This document shows, piece by piece, positions 14,716-14,945 of a stretch of DNA of 14,945 nt (position 1 is its first letter; the number at the start of each line of letters is the position of its first letter). The DNA is taken from the NCBI GenBank assembly GCA_019454915.1, contig JACFNM010000071.1:1-14945 (forward strand), written 5' to 3'. This DNA is from Chitinophagaceae bacterium (GTDB lineage Bacteria > Bacteroidota > Bacteroidia > Chitinophagales > Chitinophagaceae). Made by a program: the position numbers and the translations under genes. The notes under the pieces were generated by a model, which ran no database searches, was not told the DNA's origin, and was given only the letters and a program-made list of their open reading frames with translations.

Positions 14716-14751
14716 ATGAACGAAAAGTCCTTAATAAAATTGTATGTTTAA
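14716..14751 (+). other. Possible 11-codon leader ORF overlapping the asnS start
   Basis: ATG at 14716 opens a short frame, MNEKSLIKLYV then TAA at 14749-14751, which overlaps the asnS ATG (14744) in another frame by 8 nt. Ribosomes finishing it would end next to the asnS start, so translational coupling is possible. It has no visible Shine-Dalgarno and may be chance. Confidence 0.2.
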
Positions 14752-14945
14752 TAAAAGAACAAAAATAAAGCAGGTGCTGGCAACTGAGCCGCTTAATCAG
14801 GAAGTTACCGTAATGGGCTGGGTGCGCAGTTTCCGGAATAATCAGTTTATAGCCCTGAATGACGGATCCACCAATAGCAATTTACAGGTCGTAGCGGAAT
14901 TAGGTCGTTTCCCGGAAGATTTGTTAAAGAGGATAACCATTTCTG
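14744..14945 (+). CDS. asnS: Asparagine--tRNA ligase, N-terminal part (runs off the window)
   Basis: The first 67 codons are present. The protein begins MFNKRTKIKQVLATEPLNQE, then VTVMGWVRSFRNNQFIALNDGS and LQVVAELGRFPEDLLKRITIS. This is the OB-fold anticodon-binding domain of class IIb aminoacyl-tRNA synthetases: GWVRSFRNN is the typical start of the fold and ALNDGS the strand that follows. The N-terminal sequence is what I recall for Bacteroidota AsnS, which charges tRNA-Asn with asparagine. The class II catalytic motifs lie beyond the right edge, so AspS cannot be excluded strictly, though the N-terminus favours AsnS. The ATG is the first possible start, since an in-frame TAA lies at 14735-14737. 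Confidence 0.88.
   Translation, partial: MFNKRTKIKQVLATEPLNQEVTVMGWVRSFRNNQFIALNDGSTNSNLQVVAELGRFPEDLLKRITIS

Larger units (their letters stand above)
14483..14743. other. Divergent rho/asnS intergenic region
   Basis: These 261 nt hold no full-length gene. They contain an 8-bp inverted repeat AAACTGAT/ATCAGTTT (14585-14592 and 14619-14626), an 11-nt near-identical direct repeat TTCCGGArTCT (14597-14607 and 14653-14663), a 16-bp A/T palindrome (14662-14677) and a -7 element for asnS (14683-14690). No TAnnTTTG match was found on the minus strand for rho. AGAGG on the minus strand lies about 24 nt before the rho ATG, too far to be a normal ribosome binding site. Confidence 0.6.

Overview
The window looks like a chromosomal housekeeping segment of a Bacteroidota bacterium, probably a member of the Chitinophagaceae or a near relative. 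Three things suggest this: the gene set and neighbourhood (biotin ligase divergent from rsfS-ftsH; Rho with a long charged insertion; AsnS starting MFNKRTKIKQ), the weak Shine-Dalgarno sites, and a TAnnTTTG-type -7 element in front of asnS. The lineage call rests on remembered family features and no search was run. No rRNA, tRNA, CRISPR array, insertion sequence, integrase or phage gene was seen.

Layout. Positions 45-3227: a two-domain chromate transporter (minus) is divergent from a tandem universal stress protein (plus), which converges on a lipoprotein of unknown function (minus). Positions 3345-5110: a radical SAM/SPASM protein and a YciO-like Sua5/YrdC protein, both plus. They converge on a 182-residue hypothetical gene (5131-5679, minus). 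Positions 5891-8566: a tightly overlapping minus-strand operon reading lpxH, then a secreted propeller-like protein, then a MscS channel. Positions 8605-11245: rsfS then ftsH (minus), ending at a clear intrinsic terminator. Positions 11382-12818: birA and a stand-alone LON N-domain protein (plus), ending 2 nt from the 3' end of rho (12821-14482, minus). A 261-nt divergent region with several repeats separates rho from asnS, which runs off the right edge.

How the genes relate. Several act on the envelope: lpxH in lipid A synthesis, ftsH in membrane protein quality control (and, in other bacteria, control of lipid A synthesis), mscS in osmotic relief, plus the lipoprotein and the exported propeller protein. 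Others act on gene expression: rho, rsfS, asnS and perhaps the YciO-like protein. ChrA and the Usp are stress-related.

I found no convincing new multi-gene defence, mobile or biosynthetic system. The points most worth a second look are the coupled lpxH-propeller-mscS operon, the disordered insertion in Rho, the degenerate SPASM region of the radical SAM protein, and the repeat-rich rho/asnS divergent promoter region.
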